Assembly: GCA_013365365.1 (NCBI GenBank)
Contig: JABVXU010000040.1
Span: 62,001-126,000, forward strand
Direction of reading: 5' to 3'
DNA length: 64,000 nt
DNA from: Cruorifilaria tuberocauda
Lineage: Eukaryota > Nematoda > Chromadorea > Rhabditida > Onchocercidae
Both the position numbers and the translations under genes were made by a program. The stretch's first letter is position 1, and each line of letters starts with the position of its first letter. Of this stretch, positions 56,604 through 64,000 are shown one piece after another. A model generated the notes under the pieces. The model was not told where the DNA came from. It saw only the letters and a program-made list of their open reading frames with translations, and ran no database searches.

Positions 56604-58535
56604 ATGAATCATAGCGGTAATCATATAAGAAATATTTTGGTAGGTGGTGTTATAATTTTCAGCATACTGGAGTTTTGCTTCTATTTGTCTGGGATATTAT
56701 TTTATCTATTTGTTGATGGTCCAGATGGTGTAGATTTTAAAACAATTAACCCTAGCTTAACTCCTTTTCCTCAAGCTCTCTGGCCAACGATTTTTGATCA
56801 TATACAATATTGTTGGCATCATCCAGAGTTGTACAACTCTGGGCTCACATTTAAATTAATTGTATCTTCTGTACTTCCTATCATTGTTTTAGTGATTGTT
56901 TTGTGGAATTTAAGAGAGAGAATAATTGAATGGCGACCATTTAAAAAAAAAGAATCCCTTCATGGGGATTCAAAGTGGGCATCAGAAAAAGATATACGGA
57001 AAGCAGGCTTAAGAAGCAAGAAGGGGTTATTACTTGGTAAGGATAAGAGGGGCTACTTTATTGCTGATGGGTATCAACATACATTGTTATTTGCACCTAC
57101 AGGTTCTGGCAAAGGTGTTGGCTTTGTAATTCCTAATTTATTGTTCTGGTCTGATTCAGTAATTGTACATGATATAAAATTAGAAAATTATGAGATAACA
57201 AGTGGTTGGCGTGAACGTCAAGGGCAAGAAGTATATGTATGGAATCCAGCACAACCAGATGGGATCAGCCACTGTTATAATCCATTGGAGTGGATTAGCG
57301 AGAAACCTGGACAGATGGTTGATGATGTACAAAAAATAGCAAACTTGATTATGCCTGAACAGGATTTTTGGCAGAATGAAGCAAGAAGCTTATTTGTTGG
57401 AGTAGTATTGTACTTGCTTGCTACACCAGGGAAAGTGAAATCTTTTGGTGAAGTTGTACGTACTATGCGTAGTGATGATGTAATTTATAATCTTGCTGTT
57501 ATTTTAGATACAGTAGGTAAGATTATACATCCTGTGGCATATATGAATATTGCAGCCTTTTTACAAAAAGCTGACAAAGAGAGGTCTGGTGTTATTTCAA
57601 CTATGAATTCATCTCTTGAACTATGGGCGAATCCATTGATTGATACTGCAACTGCAACAAGTGACTTTAATATTTTGGACTTTAAGAAAAAAAAAGTTAC
57701 TGTTTATGTTGGTTTAACTCCAGATAACTTGAATAGGTTAAGACCTTTAATGCAAGTTTTTTATCAGCAAGCAACTGAGTTTTTATGCAGAAAATTACCT
57801 TTGGATGATGAGCCTTATGGTGTATTATTTTTAATGGATGAGTTTCCAACACTTGGGAAAATGGAGCAGTTTCAAACTGGTATTGCATATTTTCGTGGCT
57901 ATAGAGTTAGATTGTTTTTAATTGTTCAAGATACCGAGCAGCTTAAAGGAATATACGAAGAAGCAGGAATGAATTCCTTCTTATCTAACTCGACTTATAG
58001 AATAACTTTTGCAGCTAATAATATTGAAACAGCTAATTTAATATCCCAACTTATAGGAAATAAGACTGTACAGCAGGAGTCGTTAAATAAGCCTAAGTTT
58101 TTAGATTTGAACCCTGCTTCGAGATCATTGCATATCTCTGAAACACAGAGGGCATTGCTATTGCCTCAAGAGATTATTATGCTGCCGCGTGATGAGCAGA
58201 TAATCTTAATAGAGTCGACTTATCCGATTAAATCAAAGAAAGTTTTATATTATAGTGACAGTGCATTTACAAGGAAACTACTTAAGCCAACTCATGTACC
58301 TACACAAGAACCATATGACCCAAATAGAATTTTTTCCGCTGCTAGCAATAATAGAGTCAATAATGAAGAGAGTAATGCCATTGAAGAACTTAATGATGAT
58401 TACCCTATTGAAGCTCAAGCTAAGGATACAACTGGTGAATCCGAGTTTGATGATGAACTTGATGATGAAGATATAGATGATGCACTTGATGATGAATTTG
58501 AAAAAGAAAAGGATGATATCAAATTTGATGACTAA
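56604..58535 (+). CDS. virD4: Type IV coupling ATPase VirD4 with acidic C-terminal tail
   Basis: VirD4 recruits substrates to the secretion channel. The 643-residue protein has two N-terminal membrane helices (about 10-36 and 83-101), Walker A PTGSGKG (165-171) and Walker B VLFLMDEFPTLGK. It also has TYRITFAANN and LIESTYPIKSKK near the end of the ATPase domain. The last 50 or so residues are strongly acidic, dominated by Asp and Glu (EFDDELDDEDIDDALDDE). Substrate recognition or regulation through this tail is a guess. The gene ends 155 bases before wspB. Confidence 0.96.
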   Translation: MNHSGNHIRNILVGGVIIFSILEFCFYLSGILFYLFVDGPDGVDFKTINPSLTPFPQALWPTIFDHIQYCWHHPELYNSGLTFKLIVSSVLPIIVLVIVLWNLRERIIEWRPFKKKESLHGDSKWASEKDIRKAGLRSKKGLLLGKDKRGYFIADGYQHTLLFAPTGSGKGVGFVIPNLLFWSDSVIVHDIKLENYEITSGWRERQGQEVYVWNPAQPDGISHCYNPLEWISEKPGQMVDDVQKIANLIMPEQDFWQNEARSLFVGVVLYLLATPGKVKSFGEVVRTMRSDDVIYNLAVILDTVGKIIHPVAYMNIAAFLQKADKERSGVISTMNSSLELWANPLIDTATATSDFNILDFKKKKVTVYVGLTPDNLNRLRPLMQVFYQQATEFLCRKLPLDDEPYGVLFLMDEFPTLGKMEQFQTGIAYFRGYRVRLFLIVQDTEQLKGIYEEAGMNSFLSNSTYRITFAANNIETANLISQLIGNKTVQQESLNKPKFLDLNPASRSLHISETQRALLLPQEIIMLPRDEQIILIESTYPIKSKKVLYYSDSAFTRKLLKPTHVPTQEPYDPNRIFSAASNNRVNNEESNAIEELNDDYPIEAQAKDTTGESEFDDELDDEDIDDALDDEFEKEKDDIKFDD

Positions 58536-58696
58536 GAGAACAGTTTTGATGCAAGTATTCACTAAAAGCTGAAAAACAACAGAAAGTAGTCAATTTTGCT
58601 TATTCCCCAACTAAGAGAGTAAATTACATCAAGTTTTTACGTTAAGTTATTTTTAATCAATAAGTACTAGATTAGCTGTTTTAAGAAGGAGTGATA

Positions 58697-59575
58697 GTGA
58701 GTAACAAAAGAACATTGGTTGTTGTAGTATTTGTTTTACTATTGTCGCGACAATCTTTTTGTGGTAAAGCAGAAGGATTCTACTTTAGTAGTAGATACTA
58801 TAGTCAACTTTTTAATAATGTGGATTTACTGAAAGTGAGAAAAATAGGAAATGATTCCAAGGAAAATATGACTATAAATAAGATGTATATTTTCGACAAG
58901 ATAAGGGATCAAAAATCAAGTGAGTACAAAGTAGACTATAACCTACCTTTTGCTGGTAGTATAGTGTTTGGTTATGAAAGAAATTTTGGTAATAGTAGGT
59001 ATGGAGCTGAATTGGAAGGAGTGTTTTCTTCTATAAAGATAGAAAATGTTGGCTTAAAGAGTAATAGGATGAGTATATTATACTTTAAGGGAATTGGGAA
59101 AGGTCTAGAAAGAAAAACTTATATGTATGCTACTAAAGTTGTTGATAATGACCAAATTGGGAACATATCAGTAATGGTAAATGCTTGTTTTTGCTTGAAA
59201 AGTGATAATTCCCCTTTATTCCATTATATTGATGCTGGGGTCGGTTTAACAAAAATGAAGATGTTTCGTGAAATATCAATAGGACCTGCATATCAATTAA
59301 AAACTGGCTTTTGTTATCACATAATCAAAGATATGAATCTTTGTGTTGGATATAGATACTTTGGTACTCTTAGTAAGAAACATAAACTAAAAGCAGATTT
59401 GTTAGGAGAAGTAAAACCAGATATTTCAGGAGAAAGATTGATGCTTGACAATAGTGTTAAAGGTGCTCTCCTGATAGGAGTGAAAAAACAGGAAGATATA
59501 AGCACAAGCAATGGATTGTTTACTATGCATGGTATAGAAGCTGGCATTACTTTCTATTTTGCTAATAAAGCCTAA
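58697..59575 (+). CDS. wspB: WspB-type outer surface protein
   Basis: This is a second WSP-family beta-barrel protein. The start chosen is GTG 58697, with AAGGAG 5 bases before it; GTG 58691 is too close to that site. The 292-residue product has a signal peptide (TLVVVVFVLLLSRQSFCG) and the barrel pattern EGFYFSSRYYSQLF, FAGSIVFGYERNFG, DAGVGLTKM, CVGYRYFGTLS and a final GIEAGITFYFANKA. It is the last gene of the ribA-virB-virD4 cluster, as known in other Wolbachia. It has more Cys and Lys than WSP. Confidence 0.9.
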   Translation: MSNKRTLVVVVFVLLLSRQSFCGKAEGFYFSSRYYSQLFNNVDLLKVRKIGNDSKENMTINKMYIFDKIRDQKSSEYKVDYNLPFAGSIVFGYERNFGNSRYGAELEGVFSSIKIENVGLKSNRMSILYFKGIGKGLERKTYMYATKVVDNDQIGNISVMVNACFCLKSDNSPLFHYIDAGVGLTKMKMFREISIGPAYQLKTGFCYHIIKDMNLCVGYRYFGTLSKKHKLKADLLGEVKPDISGERLMLDNSVKGALLIGVKKQEDISTSNGLFTMHGIEAGITFYFANKA

Positions 59576-59790
59576 CTTTTAACTGGAACTTTCACAAAAT
59601 TAGAAGTAGCTCTCTTGATCATCTAAAACTCTACTCCTTCCTATCCTAACAGGATATAAATGCTTATTTCTGGCTACAATTAAGCTAAGTTAATAGAGCT
59701 AATCTTATTAGTTATATAAATTTTACAGAAAATAGGCTTAGGCATTTTTAATTTTTATTTGTACACTCAAATCAGAGTTCTTATTTTGGC

Positions 59791-61137
59791 TTGCAGGTGA
59801 GTACAGTAAAATTTGTTTTATTACTGCTAACAATATCTCTCATATTAATCACTGGTATTTATCTGTCAGTGAGACTAGCGTGGTTGCAACTGTTTAGGTT
59901 GCCATATGCGCTTTCGCTTATTGGAGCTAGAAGTGGTGATAATAAATTCTCTTCTATAGCTGCTCTATTTACAATTTTAGGTGGAAACTTAGGAGTAGGA
60001 AATATTTCAGGAACTGCTGTTGCTCTAAAAACTGGTGGACCAGGTTCCATTTTATGGATGGCAATAATCATTGTTGTGACTTCTATAATAAAATATGTTA
60101 GTTGTTATCTAAGTATAAAGACCAGAAAAGAAAAAAATGGAAGGTTTGTAGGTGGTCCTATAGCTTATATAGCTCGTGCATTTAGTTCTAAAAACGCTAT
60201 AGTTATGTTTACAGTTATTATGATAATAGCTTCTGTAACTGTTGGTAATCTTGTTCAGGTGAATTCTTTATCTATACCACTTGGCATGGTAAATGTGCCT
60301 ATGATTGTTGGTGGGATTATAATGGCTATAATATTTTTTATTGTTTCTGCCTTCAGTTTTGAAAAGATTAAAATTTTCATATCAGCTGTGATACCGATGA
60401 TGACAGTGAGTTATCTTGCGCTTTGCAGCATTGTATTATTTAAATTTAGTGAAAATGTTCTCCCTTCTCTAAAATTAATAATAAGAAGTTTCTTTACAAT
60501 TAGCAGTTTTAACTCTGGTTTATCTCTAGGCTTAATTTTAGAAATGTTAACTATCATTCAAGTCGGAACTTTACGTGCTATTTTTGCAACAGATATAGGT
60601 CTTGGTCTTGAAGGTATCGTACATTCCTCAATCCTTCCTAAGAAGGATAATAATAAATTTATCGTTGAGCAAAGTCTAATTACAATAATATCACCTTTTA
60701 TAATTGCATTTATAGTATTCATTACAGCAATGGTGCTGCTTGTTACAGATTCTTGGGTCACTGATTTAGAGAGTACTAACATATGTATATTTGCTTTTAG
60801 AAAGGCTGTGAGTTGGTCTTATATTGACTACGTAATTATAGCTATAATGTTTTGTTTTGCTTTTACTACTATTTTTACTTGGTTTTTTTGCTCAAAGCAA
60901 ACAATACACTATGTATTTATAGATAGTAAATATACTACAATTTGGATTGTAATCTTTACTTTAGTTATTCCAATTGGTGCAATAAGTGAGGTGCGATTGC
61001 TGTGGGATATTGCTGATATTTCAATTTCTGCTTTGTTATTTATCAATGTACTTGCTATACTTAAGTTAACTTCTAAAGATCCGGAAGTGTTTAATATTAG
61101 CAGAAGATATTTAAAATTAGCACCAAATAAAATGTAG
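59791..61137 (+). CDS. Alanine/glycine:cation symporter (AGCS family)
   Basis: This 448-residue inner-membrane transporter imports alanine or glycine with sodium or protons. The signature GGNLGVGNISGTAVALKTGG followed by PGSILWM defines the family. About 11 hydrophobic segments are visible, and DIGLGLEGIVHSS matches the second conserved block. The annotated start is TTG 59791; GTG 59797 is as likely, and neither has a strong ribosome site. It gives this obligate bacterium access to host amino acids (inference). Confidence 0.9.
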   Translation: MQVSTVKFVLLLLTISLILITGIYLSVRLAWLQLFRLPYALSLIGARSGDNKFSSIAALFTILGGNLGVGNISGTAVALKTGGPGSILWMAIIIVVTSIIKYVSCYLSIKTRKEKNGRFVGGPIAYIARAFSSKNAIVMFTVIMIIASVTVGNLVQVNSLSIPLGMVNVPMIVGGIIMAIIFFIVSAFSFEKIKIFISAVIPMMTVSYLALCSIVLFKFSENVLPSLKLIIRSFFTISSFNSGLSLGLILEMLTIIQVGTLRAIFATDIGLGLEGIVHSSILPKKDNNKFIVEQSLITIISPFIIAFIVFITAMVLLVTDSWVTDLESTNICIFAFRKAVSWSYIDYVIIAIMFCFAFTTIFTWFFCSKQTIHYVFIDSKYTTIWIVIFTLVIPIGAISEVRLLWDIADISISALLFINVLAILKLTSKDPEVFNISRRYLKLAPNKM

Positions 61138-61191
61138 TCAGTTACTGTCTAATGGTATAGAACAGATATAAGAATAAAAATAAAGACGTAT

Positions 61192-61785
61192 TTATAAGTT
61201 AAGGTTAAAATAATTACTTAGCAGGCAATAAGTTTCATGCAATGGTAACCCCATGATAGAGGAGTATGACCCACGTAATAACAATACGAACATTTCAGCA
61301 AGTCCTTGCACATTGTATCCTCCTACCTTATTTTTCCACTCTTCTGATGCTAAGTAATATTTTATTTCCTGTATGCTGAGATGTTTAAATTTTACTATTG
61401 TAACTACAGTTCTAATATGTTGCTTTAATCTATTGGGAGTTAGTAAACACACACTGGTGTATACTCTATGTCTTCTTCCAGACAACAAGCGTATATATTT
61501 TCCTGCTTGCTCGACGGTTTCTGCCTTAAGCAATATCCTTCTGCCGCATGCAATAACTGTATCGACACCAAGCACAAAGTAATTTGGATGTGAAATTTGT
61601 ATCTTTTCTGCTTTGCTTTTTGCAATACGAATTGAATAATCTTTTGGAAGTTCCTTCTTTAGAGGTGTTTGATCTATATCAGCTGACATAGTTAAACCTG
61701 GTTTAATATTTATCTGTTTTAGTAGAGCTATACGCTTTTCTGAAGATGAAGCAAGAATAAGACTACTTAGTAATATTTCTTTCAC
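61192..61785 (-). CDS. maf: Maf-family nucleotide pyrophosphatase
   Basis: Maf proteins hydrolyse dTTP, UTP or modified nucleotides. The 197-residue product has ILASSSEKRIALLKQI (family S-x-S-x-x-R start), the central VLGVDTVIACGRRIL, and LSGRRHRVYTSVCL. The end GGYNVQGLAEMFV, followed by GSYSSIMGLPLHET, is diagnostic. It overlaps the end of infA by 23 bases, so the two are coupled. Confidence 0.92.
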   Translation of the reverse strand: MKEILLSSLILASSSEKRIALLKQINIKPGLTMSADIDQTPLKKELPKDYSIRIAKSKAEKIQISHPNYFVLGVDTVIACGRRILLKAETVEQAGKYIRLLSGRRHRVYTSVCLLTPNRLKQHIRTVVTIVKFKHLSIQEIKYYLASEEWKNKVGGYNVQGLAEMFVLLLRGSYSSIMGLPLHETYCLLSNYFNLNL

Positions 61786-62026
61786 TTGTAGCCTTCAGCC
61801 TTCTAGTTATTCGACCTTTTCTTGCATTTCTATCGTAAATGCTCATCTCAATTAGTACTCTATCTCCGATAATGATGCGTATTTTACTTCTTCTCACTTT
61901 TCCTGATACATGACAGATAATTTCATGTTCATTATCTAATTCCACTCTAAATTCTGCTGCAGGTAGTAAGGCAGTTACTGTGCCTTCTACTTCAAAGATT
62001 GATTTCAACTTTTCATCTTTTACCAT
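61763..62026 (-). CDS. infA: Translation initiation factor IF-1
   Basis: IF-1 is a small S1-like factor that binds the ribosomal A site. The 87-residue product has EVEGTVTALLPAAEFRVELDN, the RNA-binding HVSGKVRRSKIRIIIGDRV and a C-terminal basic extension (ITRRLKATSERN). It is slightly longer than the usual 72 residues. The infA-maf pair is conserved in alphaproteobacteria. Confidence 0.95.
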   Translation of the reverse strand: MVKDEKLKSIFEVEGTVTALLPAAEFRVELDNEHEIICHVSGKVRRSKIRIIIGDRVLIEMSIYDRNARKGRITRRLKATSERNITK

Positions 62027-62091
62027 TTGCTATACTATATTAATAGTTCTTGTCAGTCTAACATAAATCTTAAAGAGGATAAAAGACCTTT

Positions 62092-62619
62092 TTACTGTTT
62101 TCTTTTATTACTCAATGCTTGATTGTGAAGAGAATCATTAAGAACGCTATTTAGCTTAGCTGCATCTTTTGCTTTATCTAATAATCCATTAATGAAACCA
62201 ATTTCGCTTGATTTACTAAGCAAATTAGATGCAATATTAGTATATTCATTAATAACGACTGGGACAGGCGTATTATAATTAACTAACTCACATACTGCAA
62301 CACGCAAAATAGATAAGCTTATCAAGTTCAATCGTGCAAGAGACCAACTTGGGTGTAAATGCAGTTCTATTATTTTATCATATTTCTGACTATCTCTTAT
62401 AACTTTATACGTTAACTCTTCTAGGAATTGATAATCAAACTCTTTACATTCAAATATATCTATTAACTTACTTATATGGCTTCTAAGCTCACAATTTTCT
62501 AACTTGAAGTTAACTTTATCGTAGCATATAAAAATATTTGAATAAGCAACTTGTACAGTAAGAAATCTCGCTGTACTTCTTTTCATATACCATTTTTTTT
62601 TTGCAGGTTCTTCCTCCAT
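62092..62619 (-). CDS. nusB: Transcription antitermination factor NusB
   Basis: NusB with NusE binds boxA in rRNA transcripts and prevents early termination. The 175-residue helical protein has [17 protein letters not shown] at the start, [21 protein letters not shown] and [16 protein letters not shown] in the conserved second half. Its start overlaps the ribH stop by one base. ribH-nusB is a common bacterial pair. Confidence 0.93.
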   Translation of the reverse strand: MEEEPAKKKWYMKRSTARFLTVQVAYSNIFICYDKVNFKLENCELRSHISKLIDIFECKEFDYQFLEELTYKVIRDSQKYDKIIELHLHPSWSLARLNLISLSILRVAVCELVNYNTPVPVVINEYTNIASNLLSKSSEIGFINGLLDKAKDAAKLNSVLNDSLHNQALSNKRKQ

Positions 62620-63047
62620 TAGCTTAACTTTTTGTATAATTCTATCATGTATAAAACAGCTGAGGCTGCATGACCACCTATATCCTTTTTATTTTTGTCA
62701 GCTCTTGCTAAAGCTTTGTCTTTACTGTCAGCAGTAATTACTCCCATGCCAAGAGGTACTGTATAACGCATAATAACTTCGTTTAAGCCTTCTATTACTC
62801 CTTTACAAACGTATTGATAGTGATCAGTTTCTCCACGAATTACGCATCCAAGAGCCAAATAACCTTCATAGGTAACATGTTTATTTTTAAACGTAAAGAG
62901 AATTGCAGCTGGTATTTCAAATACACCAGGAACTTCAACTACATCATAACTAGTATTACTATCTTTTAGCTTATCAGTTGCACCCTTGAGCAAAAGATCT
63001 GCTATTTCAGTATAATAAACTGAATTAACTATTAATATTTTCGACAT
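62619..63047 (-). CDS. ribH: 6,7-dimethyl-8-ribityllumazine synthase
   Basis: RibH condenses the RibD-derived pyrimidine with dihydroxybutanone phosphate. The 142-residue product shows [34 protein letters not shown] with the catalytic His, and [20 protein letters not shown]. It overlaps yidC by 23 bases and nusB by one base, so all three are likely co-transcribed. With ribD and ribA it makes three riboflavin genes in the window. Confidence 0.95.
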   Translation of the reverse strand: MSKILIVNSVYYTEIADLLLKGATDKLKDSNTSYDVVEVPGVFEIPAAILFTFKNKHVTYEGYLALGCVIRGETDHYQYVCKGVIEGLNEVIMRYTVPLGMGVITADSKDKALARADKNKKDIGGHAASAVLYMIELYKKLS

Positions 63048-64000
63048 TTATTCCTGCTTTTCTTGTTAAGAAAAATTTTATCAAAGATTGTTGAATTAAA
63101 GTTATAATATTACTAAATATCCAATATATCACTAGACCTGCAGGAAAAGAAGAAAAAATAAAGATGGAAATATAAGGTAAAAATTTCATGATGTTTATTT
63201 GAATGTCATCTTTACTGTTTTGGTCTTTTTCACTGACCCTTTGCTGAATTACCATAGTAACACCTAAAATTGCAGGTAAGATTCCTACAGAAGTAGGAAA
63301 GTTGTAGTTAAATAACCCAAACAATGTAAGAATATTTGTTGGGTCTGGAGCTGAGAGGTCTTTGATCCATAAGTAAAAAGGTGCATGCCTCATCTCTATG
63401 GTAACAAATAATACTTTATATAGGGCAAAAAATACAGGCAATTGTACTGTTATAGGTAGGATACTTGACATTGGGTTTACATTATTTTTCTTAAACAGTG
63501 CAACTATTTCTTTATGCTGTTTTAAACTATTGTTTTTGTATAATTCCTTTATGCGAGTTATTTCAGGTTGTAGATTTTTTATTTTAAACATTGAAACATA
63601 TGACTTATTAGATAATGGAAGCATCAATAGTTTTATTACCAAGGTTAGTGCTAATATTGCTAAGCCAAAATTCTTAAAGACAATATTGAAATATTCAAGC
63701 AGCAAAAATACTGGCTTAGTTACAAAGTAAAGGATGCCAAAATCCACAGCTTTGTCAAACAAAGATATATTGAGGACGCTCTTGTAATAATCAAGTAGAC
63801 TTAATTTTTTTGCTCCAGCAAAAAAGTAATTGACATTAGAGATGCTTGTTCCAGGAAGAATACTCTTATAAGACTTGATAAAATCTGCTTGAAATTTGTC
63901 AATATCATTAATATTTGTATGTTTGATGCTGACATTTATTTTGTCAGGCTTCTCAGTTATAATGGCTGTAAGCCAATATTTATCAGCAAAACCAAACCAA
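63025..64000 (-). CDS. yidC: Membrane protein insertase YidC, 5' end outside window
   Basis: YidC inserts and folds inner-membrane proteins. The frame is open to the window edge, so about 325 C-terminal residues are present and the N-terminus is missing. The edge reads [15 protein letters not shown], the end of the periplasmic domain. The Oxa1 core follows: [20 protein letters not shown] with the conserved Lys and Arg region, [19 protein letters not shown], and [20 protein letters not shown]. Its 3' end overlaps ribH. Confidence 0.95.
   Translation of the reverse strand, partial: WFGFADKYWLTAIITEKPDKINVSIKHTNINDIDKFQADFIKSYKSILPGTSISNVNYFFAGAKKLSLLDYYKSVLNISLFDKAVDFGILYFVTKPVFLLLEYFNIVFKNFGLAILALTLVIKLLMLPLSNKSYVSMFKIKNLQPEITRIKELYKNNSLKQHKEIVALFKKNNVNPMSSILPITVQLPVFFALYKVLFVTIEMRHAPFYLWIKDLSAPDPTNILTLFGLFNYNFPTSVGILPAILGVTMVIQQRVSEKDQNSKDDIQINIMKFLPYISIFIFSSFPAGLVIYWIFSNIITLIQQSLIKFFLTRKAGINVENINS

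Overview
The window is from the chromosome of a Wolbachia (Rickettsiales, Anaplasmataceae). The evidence is a wsp-type surface protein gene at 35.7 kb, the ribA-virB8-virB9-virB10-virB11-virD4 operon followed by a second surface-protein gene (wspB type) at 51.3-59.6 kb, strongly AT-rich sequence, and typical alphaproteobacterial housekeeping genes. No insertion sequence, prophage, ankyrin-repeat gene or CRISPR array was seen. Several gaps of 0.5-1.5 kb hold only decayed coding fragments. That pattern, with the wsp sequence, fits a reduced nematode-type (filarial) strain better than an insect strain, but the strain assignment is inference.

Layout. 0-8.4 kb: pepP (cut by the window edge), mnmG, ribD and dgt on the minus strand; an IscA/HesB-type Fe-S protein and lolD on plus; then a small lipoprotein gene of 54 codons and an alpha/beta hydrolase on minus. 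8.5-22.5 kb: a cysteine desulfurase, an orphan two-helix membrane protein, truB-rpsO-pnp, rpe, tRNA-Arg(TCT), murF, an orphan 303-residue protein, an HIT protein, nuoA-nuoB-nuoC-mdh, tatD and rppH. 22.9-33 kb: rsfS, tyrS, lysC, folC, a RatA/COQ10-like protein, a DsbA-like protein, an orphan 92-residue protein and an O-methyltransferase, separated by long non-coding gaps. 33.5-38 kb: SRP RNA-dnaX-ybaB, then wsp, rpoH and an IalB-like secreted protein. 38-49 kb: hisS, an Nfu protein, purF, addB and purL. 49.9-59.6 kb: a secreted metallophosphoesterase, tRNA-Leu(GAG) and the ribA/type IV secretion operon with wspB. 59.8-64 kb: an alanine/glycine symporter, then maf, infA, nusB, ribH and yidC (cut by the window edge) on minus.

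How the genes fit together. Three riboflavin genes (ribD, ribA, ribH) lie at three separate sites, and ribA heads the type IV secretion operon. murF and lysC serve the lipid II/diaminopimelate route. purF and purL belong to de novo purine synthesis. nuoABC and mdh serve respiration. The virB8-virD4 operon encodes the inner-membrane and core channel parts plus two ATPases. No virB7 is present in it, but an unlinked small lipoprotein gene at 7.5 kb has the size and layout of a VirB7. The most useful new observations are this lipoprotein, the promoter and repeat cluster before tRNA-Leu/ribA with no room for a terminator between them, and several small genes caught in decay, including one broken by a single-base change in a T tract.
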